Below, in pieces: positions 33,406-42,241 of a stretch of 64,000 nucleotides of DNA. The DNA comes from Bacteroidales bacterium (GTDB lineage: Bacteria > Bacteroidota > Bacteroidia > Bacteroidales > UBA1715): NCBI GenBank assembly GCA_024409235.1, contig JAKSUA010000011.1:16324-80323 (forward strand), read 5' to 3'. The translations under genes and the position numbers were made by a program. The notes below the pieces were generated by a model that was given only the letters and a program-made list of their open reading frames with translations, was not told the DNA's origin and did not search any database. The stretch's first letter is position 1. Each line of letters opens with the position of its first letter.

Positions 33406-34032
33406 TTAAAAGAAATAACCTCCACCTATTTTTAGTTCAAAAAAATTAGATCTATTAAAGTTTGTAACACTTGAAATACCTGCAGAAACAGCAATGTCAT
33501 CAAAACTTGTCATAGCCATAAATTCCCAACGCAAACCTGAACGAGGAGATGAACTTGTTTTCCAACTTGCCCACGATCCATCTTCCATCTCATATCTTAC
33601 CGTACGGTTTCCATAACCCAAACCACCAAGCAAATAAATTGGAATATTATATGATGGTATTTCCATTCGAACAACATATCCTGCTGACAAAGCAAAATAA
33701 GAAGTCTTTTTATTTCCAGTATAGAAAGGATACTCACCATCGATATATCCAGCTGCATCAGCTTTATAATCTGTAGAGAATTTAAATCCAAAATCAGTAG
33801 TAAGATTTGCATACCAACCAAAAACCCTTACCTGGCCATACGTAACACCTAAACTAAAATCTGGATACAATGACATTCCTATATGTCCCAATGCAAATTG
33901 TTGCTGACGTACAGGAGCGGCAGAAGAAAATATATTTTCTTCCGAACTCTGCGTATTAAGGAAACTATAGCCTTCTGTTGCATAAATCATAGTTGGGAAA
34001 ACCAACAAAAACAATAGTAAAACTTTTTTCAT
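33406..34032 (-). CDS. Small outer membrane beta-barrel protein, function unknown
   Basis: A 208-residue protein with signal peptide MKKVLLLFLLVFPTMIYATEG. Alternating aromatic/glycine strands (FALGHIGMSLYPDFSLGVTYGQ, YFALSAGYVVRMEI, FFELKIGGGYFF) fit an eight-stranded barrel. The C-terminal phenylalanine is typical of outer membrane insertion. It is the first gene of a pair with the repeat lipoprotein and could be its membrane partner. No family name can be given with confidence. Confidence 0.7.
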   Translation of the reverse strand: MKKVLLLFLLVFPTMIYATEGYSFLNTQSSEENIFSSAAPVRQQQFALGHIGMSLYPDFSLGVTYGQVRVFGWYANLTTDFGFKFSTDYKADAAGYIDGEYPFYTGNKKTSYFALSAGYVVRMEIPSYNIPIYLLGGLGYGNRTVRYEMEDGSWASWKTSSSPRSGLRWEFMAMTSFDDIAVSAGISSVTNFNRSNFFELKIGGGYFF

Positions 34033-34162
34033 ATTAAAATTTCACGTTAAATCAAACAATGATTTTTCTTGATAGTGTAAAAATACTATTTTTTTTGAAA
34101 AAAAGTAATTTGGCCTTATCTTTTATAGCTTCTTAAAAGAATGAAGTGATTAATCCAGACTT

Positions 34163-36652
34163 TTATTTTGCAACAATCAATTTTGCAAAAAATGTTTTTC
34201 CGCTCTCTGTTAGAACTTTTACGGCATAACAGCCATTTTCTAAAGATGATACCGAGAAACTATCCTTTGTTGTTTTAAAAACAATCTGCCCCAACATGTC
34301 TATAACCTCAACAGATGCACAAGCTTGATTTGTCAACACGTTTACCTGACTTTTCGCTACTGTTGGCACAAGCTTTAAATCACCTGTTTCTAACACTTCA
34401 ACACTTGTTTTCGGTGTATAAAAATCAAAGATTGGACGAAGTAATAAAGCTCCCTTTTGTACAGAACTTTCCCATTGAAATCCCAAATTATAATACAAGC
34501 GATTGTTTAAGGTGGTGTTAAGATCTATACCCATATTCAACAGAACATCGTTCGGTTGTTCCCATCCAATAAAAAAAGTTTTCCCAACTACCAAGCTCTT
34601 ATCTCCAGACACTATATTTTCTGGAACTATTTCATATTCAACAAATTCGAACATTCCGTCAGCAAACTTCACTTTCTCAGTTGGAGAATAGTACAATAAC
34701 TTTCCAGGAAGACCATTTTCATTGTCCCAAACACATAAATTAAATGTAGTTGATACATTTAGCATTGTCGGATTAAAATAAGTAGAAATTGCCTTCAATG
34801 TATCTGATTCTAAAATATCATATTTAAAAGCGACACGTCCCATTGGAGCATCACGTAAGCCATAACCGGCTTCAGGTGTACCATCATCGTAAGCATAATA
34901 ATTCGACAGAACCAACTTCGTACGGCATGTATCATTCCATCTATACTGTGAATAGAGCAAATTATTAATATCGGTAAAATAATATTTGAATTCATACTCG
35001 CCCTCTTTATACAAAGGAATATCCTGAGCTATGAAATTCGGAACAACATCATCATCAAAGAAATCCATCAAAATATCTGCTTCGGAGACAGTTGTATCCG
35101 CAGGAATATCTGTTTCGTATGTAGAATATTGTAATTCATCACCATTATGTTGTTTTGTCACTGAGAAATTAAACTTTACTTTACGGTAATCGTTATCAAA
35201 ATTTGTAAATTTAGAATGGATTGTCATTCTAAAATCATTCGGTTCAACATTTGCAAAATGAGACATCGGTAATGCCTTATACTTCGGATATAATGCCGAT
35301 ATTTCAGAGGCAAAAGCTACATCAGGAACATTACTGTTTTCTATACTTCTATGGGAATTCAGCCAAACAACATCCAAATGCCAAAAATCTTCATTTCTTG
35401 CATGACTTTCATCATTACTCAAACTTGTGTAATTTTTAAAACGAAAACGAAATCCTTTCACCAAGTAAGAAGGTTGGTCTATGGCTATGTATTTTAACAA
35501 AAAATTATCTCCTGTCTTTTGATTTGTTGACCAAATCCATTTCCAAGAAGGATTACATTCGCCCAATGTTTCGGTTGCAGTGTAAGACCACGAAGGATTT
35601 CCATCTGTCAGCCTTGCATACACTATATCCTCGCCCAATTTTTCTCCAATGGCAATACTGTCAACAATCTTTTTCTCTGGAGAATATAAGTATGCCATAG
35701 CAATAACCAATGAATCGACACCGAAGATTTTTGGTGATATCACCGCATGTCTATACGAAGAAATAACAACAGAAGACAATACATAATACGACAAAGAATC
35801 TTCTGATACAGCATCAATTTGCTTTGGCAACAAATAGTAGCCAGTCAAATCAACAATAGAATCTGTCGCATTATATATTTCTATTCCCGAAGAACATATT
35901 TCATTCAAAAATATTCCCGAAGTATCATACGGAACATAAAACTCCAAAGTTAAGCTATCCCTTGCTTCCGGTGCATCAACATAACCTCCAGCCTGATAAA
36001 AAAAGCTCAAGGCAAGAGAATCCTCTAACTGATATTCATAAAATGTATGTTCACAATCGTATGAACCTGCAATATATTGATGATTCTCATCGAACAAAGA
36101 ATCTTTTACTGCAGTATATGTATCAGATACCATTGTATATAAAGTATCACCTGCATAATACACAGTTCCCTGAATAACAGGGATGTACGTGTCTAACTTT
36201 TTATCATATAGAAAATATGATTCATCTAATAGCGAAAATTTCTCTCCATCCTTCCGATATAATTTATCACTAGAATAAATCAACTCGTAGGTTTTCAAAT
36301 TAATAGGCAACGAAGTGAGATAATCTGACACACTAGCTGTCGTTGAAACATTTTCATGAAGTTTTCCATTACTTGCCATAGCATCTAAGGAAGCAACTCC
36401 AATTGTCTTTACATTCTTTGCAAAGGCAGAATTTACATAAGCATCGTCATCCTGCCATAACGATGGAAGCGGTTTTGTGTATGGATAAGCAAAATCATCA
36501 AAAAAGGGCAATGATTTTAATTCCGTAAAATTATCTTCTTGCGACTTCAGTTGTATATCTGGACTATAATTTACTATTATTTCCTCATATTGAGAAAAAG
36601 AACAAAATGATAACAACAAAAAGAAAATACAATGAAATATTTTCAACCTCAT
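34163..36652 (-). CDS. T9SS-exported surface protein with lamin-tail-like domain
   Basis: An 829-residue protein with signal peptide MRLKIFHCIFFLLLSFCSFS. The segment around residues 235-370 (FLNEICSSGIEIYNATDSIVDLTGYYLL) looks like a lamin-tail-domain fold, found in some bacterial secreted proteins. The last ~75 residues (LKLVPTVAKSQVNVLTNQ... MLGQIVFKTTKDSFSVSSLENGCYAVKVL...KLIVAK) are a type A T9SS C-terminal sorting domain. It starts one base after the PASTA gene's stop. The role of the middle part is unknown; tethering or processing at the surface is inferred from family context only. Confidence 0.8.
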   Translation of the reverse strand: MRLKIFHCIFFLLLSFCSFSQYEEIIVNYSPDIQLKSQEDNFTELKSLPFFDDFAYPYTKPLPSLWQDDDAYVNSAFAKNVKTIGVASLDAMASNGKLHENVSTTASVSDYLTSLPINLKTYELIYSSDKLYRKDGEKFSLLDESYFLYDKKLDTYIPVIQGTVYYAGDTLYTMVSDTYTAVKDSLFDENHQYIAGSYDCEHTFYEYQLEDSLALSFFYQAGGYVDAPEARDSLTLEFYVPYDTSGIFLNEICSSGIEIYNATDSIVDLTGYYLLPKQIDAVSEDSLSYYVLSSVVISSYRHAVISPKIFGVDSLVIAMAYLYSPEKKIVDSIAIGEKLGEDIVYARLTDGNPSWSYTATETLGECNPSWKWIWSTNQKTGDNFLLKYIAIDQPSYLVKGFRFRFKNYTSLSNDESHARNEDFWHLDVVWLNSHRSIENSNVPDVAFASEISALYPKYKALPMSHFANVEPNDFRMTIHSKFTNFDNDYRKVKFNFSVTKQHNGDELQYSTYETDIPADTTVSEADILMDFFDDDVVPNFIAQDIPLYKEGEYEFKYYFTDINNLLYSQYRWNDTCRTKLVLSNYYAYDDGTPEAGYGLRDAPMGRVAFKYDILESDTLKAISTYFNPTMLNVSTTFNLCVWDNENGLPGKLLYYSPTEKVKFADGMFEFVEYEIVPENIVSGDKSLVVGKTFFIGWEQPNDVLLNMGIDLNTTLNNRLYYNLGFQWESSVQKGALLLRPIFDFYTPKTSVEVLETGDLKLVPTVAKSQVNVLTNQACASVEVIDMLGQIVFKTTKDSFSVSSLENGCYAVKVLTESGKTFFAKLIVAK

Positions 36653-36653
36653 C

Positions 36654-37451
36654 CTATTGCTCGTTTAAATCATCAGTTATAGCATTATAGATAGGATCCA
36701 AGCCAAACCAAACATCGATAGTCTCCCCAGCATTCATCTTACCACCTTCAACATACGCCGGCACCTGACGTTGTACGTAACTTTTTAACGAATCATCTTT
36801 TGTTCGTATTTCCGGTCCAAAAAGAGCATTCACGTTTAAACCACGAGCCATAAGAGAATCAGAAACCGCAGTCCACGACAAACCAATCAATGATGGAATC
36901 GGTATAACAACACCTTCGCCACCTTTTGCTACCAATAAGTCAATAGCAGAACCCTTAGGTATTTTAGTTCCGGGTTCTATTAGTTTTGACTTATAACGCT
37001 GTTCAAACACATAGTTATTTGCAAAATCAGGTTTGTATTCCAGAACACCAACACGCAAACCAGCATTTTCAAGTTTTTGCGTTGCCTGACGCAAAGAAAC
37101 ATCTGTTACTTTAGGCATTACAACCATTACAGGCGTCATAGAATTTATAGAAAGATAAATTGTCCTTCCGCGTTTAACTTTTGAACCAGCTGTCGGAAAA
37201 TGATCTACAACAGTACCTGGAGCGACTTCATCAACACTCAATGTATCAGTTATCTTCACCTGTAAATCTTCTTTCTGTGCAAGAATCTGAGCAGCATCGA
37301 AATCTAGATTAGAAAAATTAGGAACCTCAACCGTTTCTCCATGCGAGGTGTATGAATCCAACCATATAGTAAACGTAAAAAACGCAGCAATAAATACAAA
37401 GAGGATACAACCTAGATTTATTAATAATATTTTATGATTTTTAATTTCCAT
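36654..37451 (-). CDS. PASTA-domain membrane protein
   Basis: A 265-residue protein with one N-terminal membrane helix (LLINLGCILFVFIAAFFTF) and three PASTA domains outside the membrane: VEVPNFSNLDFDAAQILAQ, VMPKVTDVSLRQATQKLENAGL and VIPIPSLIGLSWTAVSDSLMARGL. PASTA modules bind uncrosslinked peptidoglycan or muropeptides. There is no kinase domain, so this is not a PknB-type kinase. It shares an operon with the T9SS surface protein downstream (1-bp gap). Confidence 0.9.
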   Translation of the reverse strand: MEIKNHKILLINLGCILFVFIAAFFTFTIWLDSYTSHGETVEVPNFSNLDFDAAQILAQKEDLQVKITDTLSVDEVAPGTVVDHFPTAGSKVKRGRTIYLSINSMTPVMVVMPKVTDVSLRQATQKLENAGLRVGVLEYKPDFANNYVFEQRYKSKLIEPGTKIPKGSAIDLLVAKGGEGVVIPIPSLIGLSWTAVSDSLMARGLNVNALFGPEIRTKDDSLKSYVQRQVPAYVEGGKMNAGETIDVWFGLDPIYNAITDDLNEQ

Positions 37452-37514
37452 AACAATAGAGTTAACGCATGAACAAAAATAAAATTATAAATGGAAACTA
37501 AAAAATAATGAGAA

Positions 37515-37699
37515 AGAAAAAACGGGTAACCAGAGAAGAAGAAATTAACTAAAAACTACCTTACATTAACCTCAAACACCACATAACCAATCATGAAAAA
37601 GCCGCAACACCATGAAAAAAAGAGAAGACCTGGCTACCCGTTAAGTATGATTATGTAAATAATCTCAATGAACAAAACCAATTCGTACTATCCAAATTG
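37515..37699 (-). ncRNA. Candidate structured small RNA, ~185 nt, unknown family
   Basis: On the minus strand, AACGGGTAGCCAG (37642-37630) pairs with CTGGTTACCCGTT (37533-37521) over 13 positions, enclosing ~96 nt. The single non-Watson-Crick pair is G-U on the minus strand but A-C on the plus, favouring a minus-strand RNA. The 3' arm runs directly into six T (37522-37517) as in a terminator. A promoter at 37706-37735 points into it. Inside is a small hairpin (CATGA-TTGG-TTATG), and near the 5' end ACCAATT/AATTGGT. Long closing stem, open pyrimidine-rich interior and size are reminiscent of 6S RNA, but no signature proves it. Confidence 0.5.
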
Positions 37700-37705
37700 G
37701 TTGTA

Positions 37706-37735
37706 CAAAAATACTTTTTTTTTCACAAATCCAAA
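37706..37735 (-). promoter_or_regulatory. Promoter reading into the candidate small RNA
   Basis: Minus-strand TTTG (37735-37732), 18-base spacer, TATTTTTG (37713-37706). The match to the Bacteroidota pattern is good, with expected start near 37699. Confidence 0.65.
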
Positions 37736-37777
37736 ACTATTTGCAACAAAAAAGTGTAAAAACTACAATTTGTTTTT

Positions 37778-38635
37778 CTAAGTGTAGTTTTTACATTTTT
37801 GAGAGAAAAAATGTTGCATCTCCAATAATGGCGAAGCCACTATTTTTTTAACCTGAAGTCCAACCTGATTCAAATTATTCGACAACGTATCGGAGAACAC
37901 TTGAGCAAGCGATCCTACAAATGCTATTGTATTTGTATCATACTCTCTTGCAATAGGTTCTGCATACACTGTTGCAAATTCCTTATATGCATCACCTACA
38001 ATTTTGTTCAACTCTTTATTGGAAATATTTTCAGAAAAGAATGGGACAAAACTCGCCAAGAAAGTATTCGGACGCGGTTGCTTATAAACCCTATCAAGTA
38101 ACTCAGCAAGAGTTAAATTATATTTCTGCTGAAACAAGTCTATGAGTTCCTGACTCACACGTTTTTCAAATATTGCCTGAATTAATTTTCTACCTAAAAC
38201 AGCCCCGCTTCCGGCATCACCAAAAATATATCCCAAAGAAGGCATTGGAGTTTCCAATTTTTCACCATTCCAATAACCGATATTCATACCTGTTCCAAGA
38301 ATTGCAACAATGCCACTGGAATTTCCATAACATGCAATTGCAGCTCCTACCAAATCAGAATCGACGCAAATCTTTGCTTTTATAAACAAGCTTTTTAAAG
38401 CATCCTTCACTATTTGCTGGGATTCAACTCTGCCACAACCTGAGCCATAAAAATAGATTTCTTTTATAGAGTCCTTACACACTTCCTTCGGTAAATTACT
38501 GCTAAGTTCATCTATAATGTTTTCTTTTGTTACAAAGTATGGATTCATTCCAATCGTATTAAAACGAATAGATTTGTCTCCTTCCACACACACCCACGCA
38601 GTTTTTGTTGATCCGCTGTCAGCTATTAAAATCAT
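37778..38635 (-). CDS. N-acetylglucosamine kinase / BadF-BadG-family ATPase
   Basis: A 285-residue sugar-kinase-fold protein. The phosphate-1 motif is ADSGSTKTAWV (residues 4-14), VAILGTGMNIGYW is phosphate-2, and GYIFGDAGSGAVLG is the GlcNAc kinase/BadF family core. It probably phosphorylates N-acetylglucosamine or a related amino sugar from wall recycling. It overlaps the DUF4286 gene upstream by four bases (ATGA), forming a compact operon with the next three genes. Confidence 0.85.
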   Translation of the reverse strand: MILIADSGSTKTAWVCVEGDKSIRFNTIGMNPYFVTKENIIDELSSNLPKEVCKDSIKEIYFYGSGCGRVESQQIVKDALKSLFIKAKICVDSDLVGAAIACYGNSSGIVAILGTGMNIGYWNGEKLETPMPSLGYIFGDAGSGAVLGRKLIQAIFEKRVSQELIDLFQQKYNLTLAELLDRVYKQPRPNTFLASFVPFFSENISNKELNKIVGDAYKEFATVYAEPIAREYDTNTIAFVGSLAQVFSDTLSNNLNQVGLQVKKIVASPLLEMQHFFSQKCKNYT

Positions 38636-38931
38636 AAAGAAGTAAGTACTGTTTTAAACATTCCAAACTGATTTGTAAACTTTGCATACAATGCAGTTTC
38701 AAAATCCTGTTGAAAACGGTTTTTGTATTGGTCAAAATTTTCCTGTGATTTAAAATGAATCTGCAGAGCAAAACATTCATCAGCACCTTGCTGAGCTTCC
38801 ACCATAAACAAAAGTGAATCACTTACAAAAGGATATTTTTTCAATAATGGGATATATTCACTCTTCAACCATTCTACGGCAGATTTTTGAATGGCATCAG
38901 CGAACGAAAGCGTAATATTCACAATAATCAT
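38632..38931 (-). CDS. DUF4286-family small protein
   Basis: A 99-residue protein starting MIIVNITLSFADAIQKSAVEWLKSEYIPLL and ending FKTVLTSL, matching the DUF4286 family of Bacteroidota. Its beta-alpha-beta pattern suggests a dimeric ferredoxin-like fold. Function unknown. It overlaps both neighbours by four bases (ATGA junctions), so its translation is coupled to the membrane protein upstream and the kinase downstream. Confidence 0.82.
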   Translation of the reverse strand: MIIVNITLSFADAIQKSAVEWLKSEYIPLLKKYPFVSDSLLFMVEAQQGADECFALQIHFKSQENFDQYKNRFQQDFETALYAKFTNQFGMFKTVLTSL

Positions 38932-39659
38932 AACTGCATATTTTGATTTGCTAAACTGTAATATAAAAGAATAAATGGCACCATTACAGTTTCACTCAAC
39001 ACCGTTAGTGCCGACGAAACCAATAAATTTGCCACAGTATTTCCTTCCGGTAATATCTGACCAAAGAACAGCGATGTTATTATAATTGCCGAATAACAAA
39101 GCAACACAACTGAAAAGCTCTGTTTCCAATTTGTTCTACAAAGATTTACACATCTTGACAAACTAATAAAAAAAGACTGCTTAATATTTATTGCATCATA
39201 TACAAAGATAGACAACGGAGCCATAAGCATGATGCCAGGAACAATAAAACAACACAATCCGAGGAACTGTACCATAAACATGAACACTGTTGCAGATAAA
39301 GCAAAAAAAGCACTTTCCTTAAAATTCCTTTTAATGTACCCTATCTCATCCTGCTCTCCTGACATATACATATTTACATAAATACAGGTCAGAAAAATTC
39401 CGAAAAATTTTGCCATCAAAGAAAATAACAAAGCAATATGTATATGATAGATTTCAAAACTACCTAGATTTATCAAGGGATTTTCAAAATCCTCCTGTGT
39501 CAAAAGATAACCTCCGATTAAGGAAAATGGCAAAACAAAAACACCCAAGGTTATTACATAAGACTTGCCGAAAACAGACTTTATAAAAGCCCAATAATCA
39601 GAAAAAATCTCTCTTGTAGTACGTGATTTATTAAAATCTATAAAAACTTCCTCTGCCAT
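38928..39659 (-). CDS. Polytopic membrane protein, function unknown
   Basis: A 243-residue protein with about six hydrophobic segments: SYVITLGVFVLPFSLIGGYL, IHIALLFSLMAKFFGIFLTC, FALSATVFMFMVQFLGLCCF, and others. The middle sequence VPGIMLMAPLSIFVYDAINIKQSFFISLSRCVNL resembles the DUF975/YciC-like group of integral membrane proteins in outline, but I cannot name the family firmly. It lies between the HD-domain gene (3-bp gap) and DUF4286, in one operon. Confidence 0.7.
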   Translation of the reverse strand: MAEEVFIDFNKSRTTREIFSDYWAFIKSVFGKSYVITLGVFVLPFSLIGGYLLTQEDFENPLINLGSFEIYHIHIALLFSLMAKFFGIFLTCIYVNMYMSGEQDEIGYIKRNFKESAFFALSATVFMFMVQFLGLCCFIVPGIMLMAPLSIFVYDAINIKQSFFISLSRCVNLCRTNWKQSFSVVLLCYSAIIITSLFFGQILPEGNTVANLLVSSALTVLSETVMVPFILLYYSLANQNMQL

Positions 39660-39662
39660 ATA

Positions 39663-40274
39663 CTACAAACTTTCAGGCTTTCTTGTTTCTTCCAAAATTC
39701 CCGAAGCTAAACAATCAGAAGCTTGAAGAATCGAACATAAAGGACTAAGATTTTTTGCTGTAGAATAACAGCTCTGGAGTTCATGACTCTGCATAGGCAA
39801 ATCCCACGCAGACATATGCCAACGAATAGCCATTATTTCATCAGGTGTAAGCTTTAAGCCTATCATCAGCAACATTATGACCGATTTCTCGCCATGTCCA
39901 AGTGGAAATTTAGAGTAATCTACCGTATAACCTTTATATTTTTCCCAGTTACCAGCAGCTCCTTTACGACTTTTTATTTCCTCTTTATAAATATTTGCTT
40001 TGCACACATCATGTAACAAAGTTGCAATTATTACATTTTCTTCCGTCAATTTTAAAGCAGTTTCCGGTTTTTGTGCAATAACCACATCCCGCAGTTTTAA
40101 ACCTAATTGACAACAATTCAGGGAATGTTCCGCCAAACCACCTTCATAATTTCCATGAAAGTTTGTTGACGCAGGTGCAGTAAAGAAATCTGATTTACTT
40201 TCCAGAAAATCAATTACATTTTCCATTCCCTCTCTCTTAGTTGACCGAAGTAACTCTATAATTTTATTTTTCAT
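39663..40274 (-). CDS. HD-domain hydrolase
   Basis: About 203 residues, starting MKNKIIELLRSTKREGMENVIDFLE at 40274. An upstream in-frame start at 40304 adds an implausible peptide. HD ligands appear as GLAEHSLNC and ATLLHDVCKANIYKEE, with a later histidine in LGHGEKSVIML. Such proteins hydrolyse nucleotides or act as 3'-5' exonuclease-like hydrolases; the substrate here is unknown. It is the first gene of the HD-membrane-DUF4286-kinase operon. Confidence 0.82.
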   Translation of the reverse strand: MKNKIIELLRSTKREGMENVIDFLESKSDFFTAPASTNFHGNYEGGLAEHSLNCCQLGLKLRDVVIAQKPETALKLTEENVIIATLLHDVCKANIYKEEIKSRKGAAGNWEKYKGYTVDYSKFPLGHGEKSVIMLLMIGLKLTPDEIMAIRWHMSAWDLPMQSHELQSCYSTAKNLSPLCSILQASDCLASGILEETRKPESL

Positions 40275-40388
40275 ACAAAATTGTTTTTCTCTACAAACAT
40301 ACAAAAATTAGCAACTACAAAACATCCTTATTCCAATTCAAAAACACAAATATTTTTCTTTATTCTGGTTCAAGAAAAATGAAAATAC

Positions 40389-40396
40389 TACCTTTG
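40389..40396 (+). promoter_or_regulatory. -7 promoter element of the DJ-1 gene
   Basis: TACCTTTG matches TAnnTTTG and ends 15 bases before the ATG at 40412. Transcription would start downstream of an in-frame ATG at 40379, which rules out that longer start. Confidence 0.65.
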
Positions 40397-40411
40397 AATA
40401 AATTTAAAACT

Positions 40412-40960
40412 ATGGCATCAAAAGTATATATATTTCTAGCTGATGGCTTCGAAGAAATGGAAGCATTAGTTCCGTTCGACGTTTTGAAACGAGCTGGTTT
40501 TGAGGTAGAAACTGTTTCAATAACCAATAACCTTAACGTTATTGCAACTCATGATCTTCGTGTTTCATGCGATACAACCATTGATAAAATTGACATTGAA
40601 TCTGCAGAACTTTTAATTCTCCCTGGAGGTATGCCAGGAGCAAGTAATTTAGCTTCAAGTAACACTCTTGCAGAAATGCTAAAGAAACATAACGAAAAAG
40701 GGAAATGGCTTGCTGCAATTTGTGCTGCACCATACGTTTTGGGAGAACTTGGTATATTGCAAGGGAAAAAAGCAACTTGCTTCCCTGGCTATGAAAAACA
40801 CCTTATTGGCGCAGAACATTTGAATCAGTCTGTAGTTGTCTCACAAAATGTAATAACAGGAAACGGCGCCGGTGCAGCAGTTACATTCGCTTTTTCTATT
40901 GTTGAGCAATTAAGAAGTAAACGTGTAGCAGACTTCTTAGCCGAAAAAATGATGTTTTAA
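40412..40960 (+). CDS. DJ-1/PfpI family protein (YajL/ThiJ-like)
   Basis: A 182-residue protein starting MASKVYIFLADGFEEMEALVPFDVLKRAGFEV. The conserved Glu (DGFEEMEA) and the nucleophile cysteine in LAAICAAPYVLG (near residue 104) form the DJ-1 active site. YajL-type proteins act as oxidative stress chaperones and have been proposed as deglycases. The length is normal. It is monocistronic, with its own promoter, and convergent with the amidohydrolase gene. Confidence 0.92.
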   Translation: MASKVYIFLADGFEEMEALVPFDVLKRAGFEVETVSITNNLNVIATHDLRVSCDTTIDKIDIESAELLILPGGMPGASNLASSNTLAEMLKKHNEKGKWLAAICAAPYVLGELGILQGKKATCFPGYEKHLIGAEHLNQSVVVSQNVITGNGAGAAVTFAFSIVEQLRSKRVADFLAEKMMF

Positions 40961-40979
40961 ATAACATATAGAAGCAGAA

Positions 40980-42233
40980 TTATTTCATCAAGCGTTTGAC
41001 ACATAATTCTGCTTCTTTCACAATATCTTCCTCGCCATCAACATGACGATTACGCATAACAAATTTTCCATTACAAATAACGGAATCAATTGCGGTTGAA
41101 TTTGCTCCATAAATCCAGTTACTTACAATGCTATTATTTGGACAAAGTCTTTCGTTTTTCATATCCAATAAAATGCAATCAGCAAGAAAACCCTCTTCTA
41201 TCCTTCCCGCATCATTCCATCCAAAAGCACGAGCCCCACAAACAGTTGCAGTTTCTAAAATTTCTTGTTGAGAAATACTATTAGTTCCACTATAAACATT
41301 TGAAATCAATGCAAACATCTTCATTTCTTCTTGCATATCAAGATTATTATTTGAAGAAGCTCCATCAGTTCCTAATGCAATAGGAATTTTTGCTTTTCGC
41401 ATACCAATAACATCAGGAATTCCACTTTGTAATTTTAAATTTGAACATGGATTTATTACTGCCGTAGCACCAGCATCAGCAAATAGTTTTCTGTCACTTT
41501 CAGTAAAATGAACACAATGTGCAGCAACAAAATCAGTATCAAATGCCCCATATTTTTCCATTAATTCTACAGGGCTACAATGATATTCATTTAAACAATC
41601 TTGCACCTCTTTCTCTGTCTCCGACAAATGAGTATGCAACACATAATTTTCAGATTTTGCAATTTCTACAGAACGACGAAATGTTGCTTCTGAATTTGTA
41701 TAAATCGCATGTGGCATTACCGAAAGTTTTACTCGTTCAGATTCACCTGTATGAGCCTTTAAGAAATTAAAATGCTCCTCAAGTAAATCAGGAGGAGTTA
41801 ACATATCAGCAATTGTAATTCCAATTGTAGCACGAATCCCCATCTCTTCGACAACCTTCATTGTTGCCTCACGAAAATAATACATATCAGAGAAAAAAAC
41901 TGTCCCTGATTTTATCATTTCTAAGACAGCTAATCGTGATCCAACTTCAACAATTCTATCGTTTAATTTTGCCTCAATTGGCCAAATATATTTTGTAAGC
42001 CATTCATGTAGAGGCTTGTCATCAGCATAGCCACGAAACAAAGTCATTGCTGAATGACAATGAGCATTATAAAAAGCTGGCATTATTGCAAAGTCACTAC
42101 AATCGATTTCTTCAACATTTTCAAACGAAATCTTTTGTTCTGACTTTACAATCTTTTCAAATCGATTGCCTTTTATCAAAACATCATATTTTTCATTATT
42201 ATGAAAAACTGATTTTAGAAGTAGAGATTTCAT
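40980..42233 (-). CDS. Amidohydrolase of the MTA/SAH deaminase type
   Basis: A 417-residue TIM-barrel metal hydrolase. FYNAHCHSAMTLFRGYADD gives the first H-x-H, LHTHLSETEKEV and VAAHCVHF the next ligands, and LGTDGASSNNNLDM the catalytic aspartate. This sequence series is typical of S-adenosylhomocysteine / 5'-methylthioadenosine deaminases, which recycle SAM by-products. Related adenosine or guanine deaminases share these motifs, so the substrate is probable, not certain. It lies 8 bp after a small outer membrane protein gene. Confidence 0.85.
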   Translation of the reverse strand: MKSLLLKSVFHNNEKYDVLIKGNRFEKIVKSEQKISFENVEEIDCSDFAIMPAFYNAHCHSAMTLFRGYADDKPLHEWLTKYIWPIEAKLNDRIVEVGSRLAVLEMIKSGTVFFSDMYYFREATMKVVEEMGIRATIGITIADMLTPPDLLEEHFNFLKAHTGESERVKLSVMPHAIYTNSEATFRRSVEIAKSENYVLHTHLSETEKEVQDCLNEYHCSPVELMEKYGAFDTDFVAAHCVHFTESDRKLFADAGATAVINPCSNLKLQSGIPDVIGMRKAKIPIALGTDGASSNNNLDMQEEMKMFALISNVYSGTNSISQQEILETATVCGARAFGWNDAGRIEEGFLADCILLDMKNERLCPNNSIVSNWIYGANSTAIDSVICNGKFVMRNRHVDGEEDIVKEAELCVKRLMK

Positions 42234-42241
42234 TGCTTTTG

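Noticed and set aside
37586..37660. Short plus-strand peptide with repeated ATGAAAAA
   Set aside because: It lacks a promoter, lies across the arms of the minus-strand RNA candidate, and the peptide has no recognisable features.
40379..40411. Upstream ATG for the DJ-1 gene
   Set aside because: A TACCTTTG -7 element lies between it and the conserved start, so the transcript would begin downstream of it.
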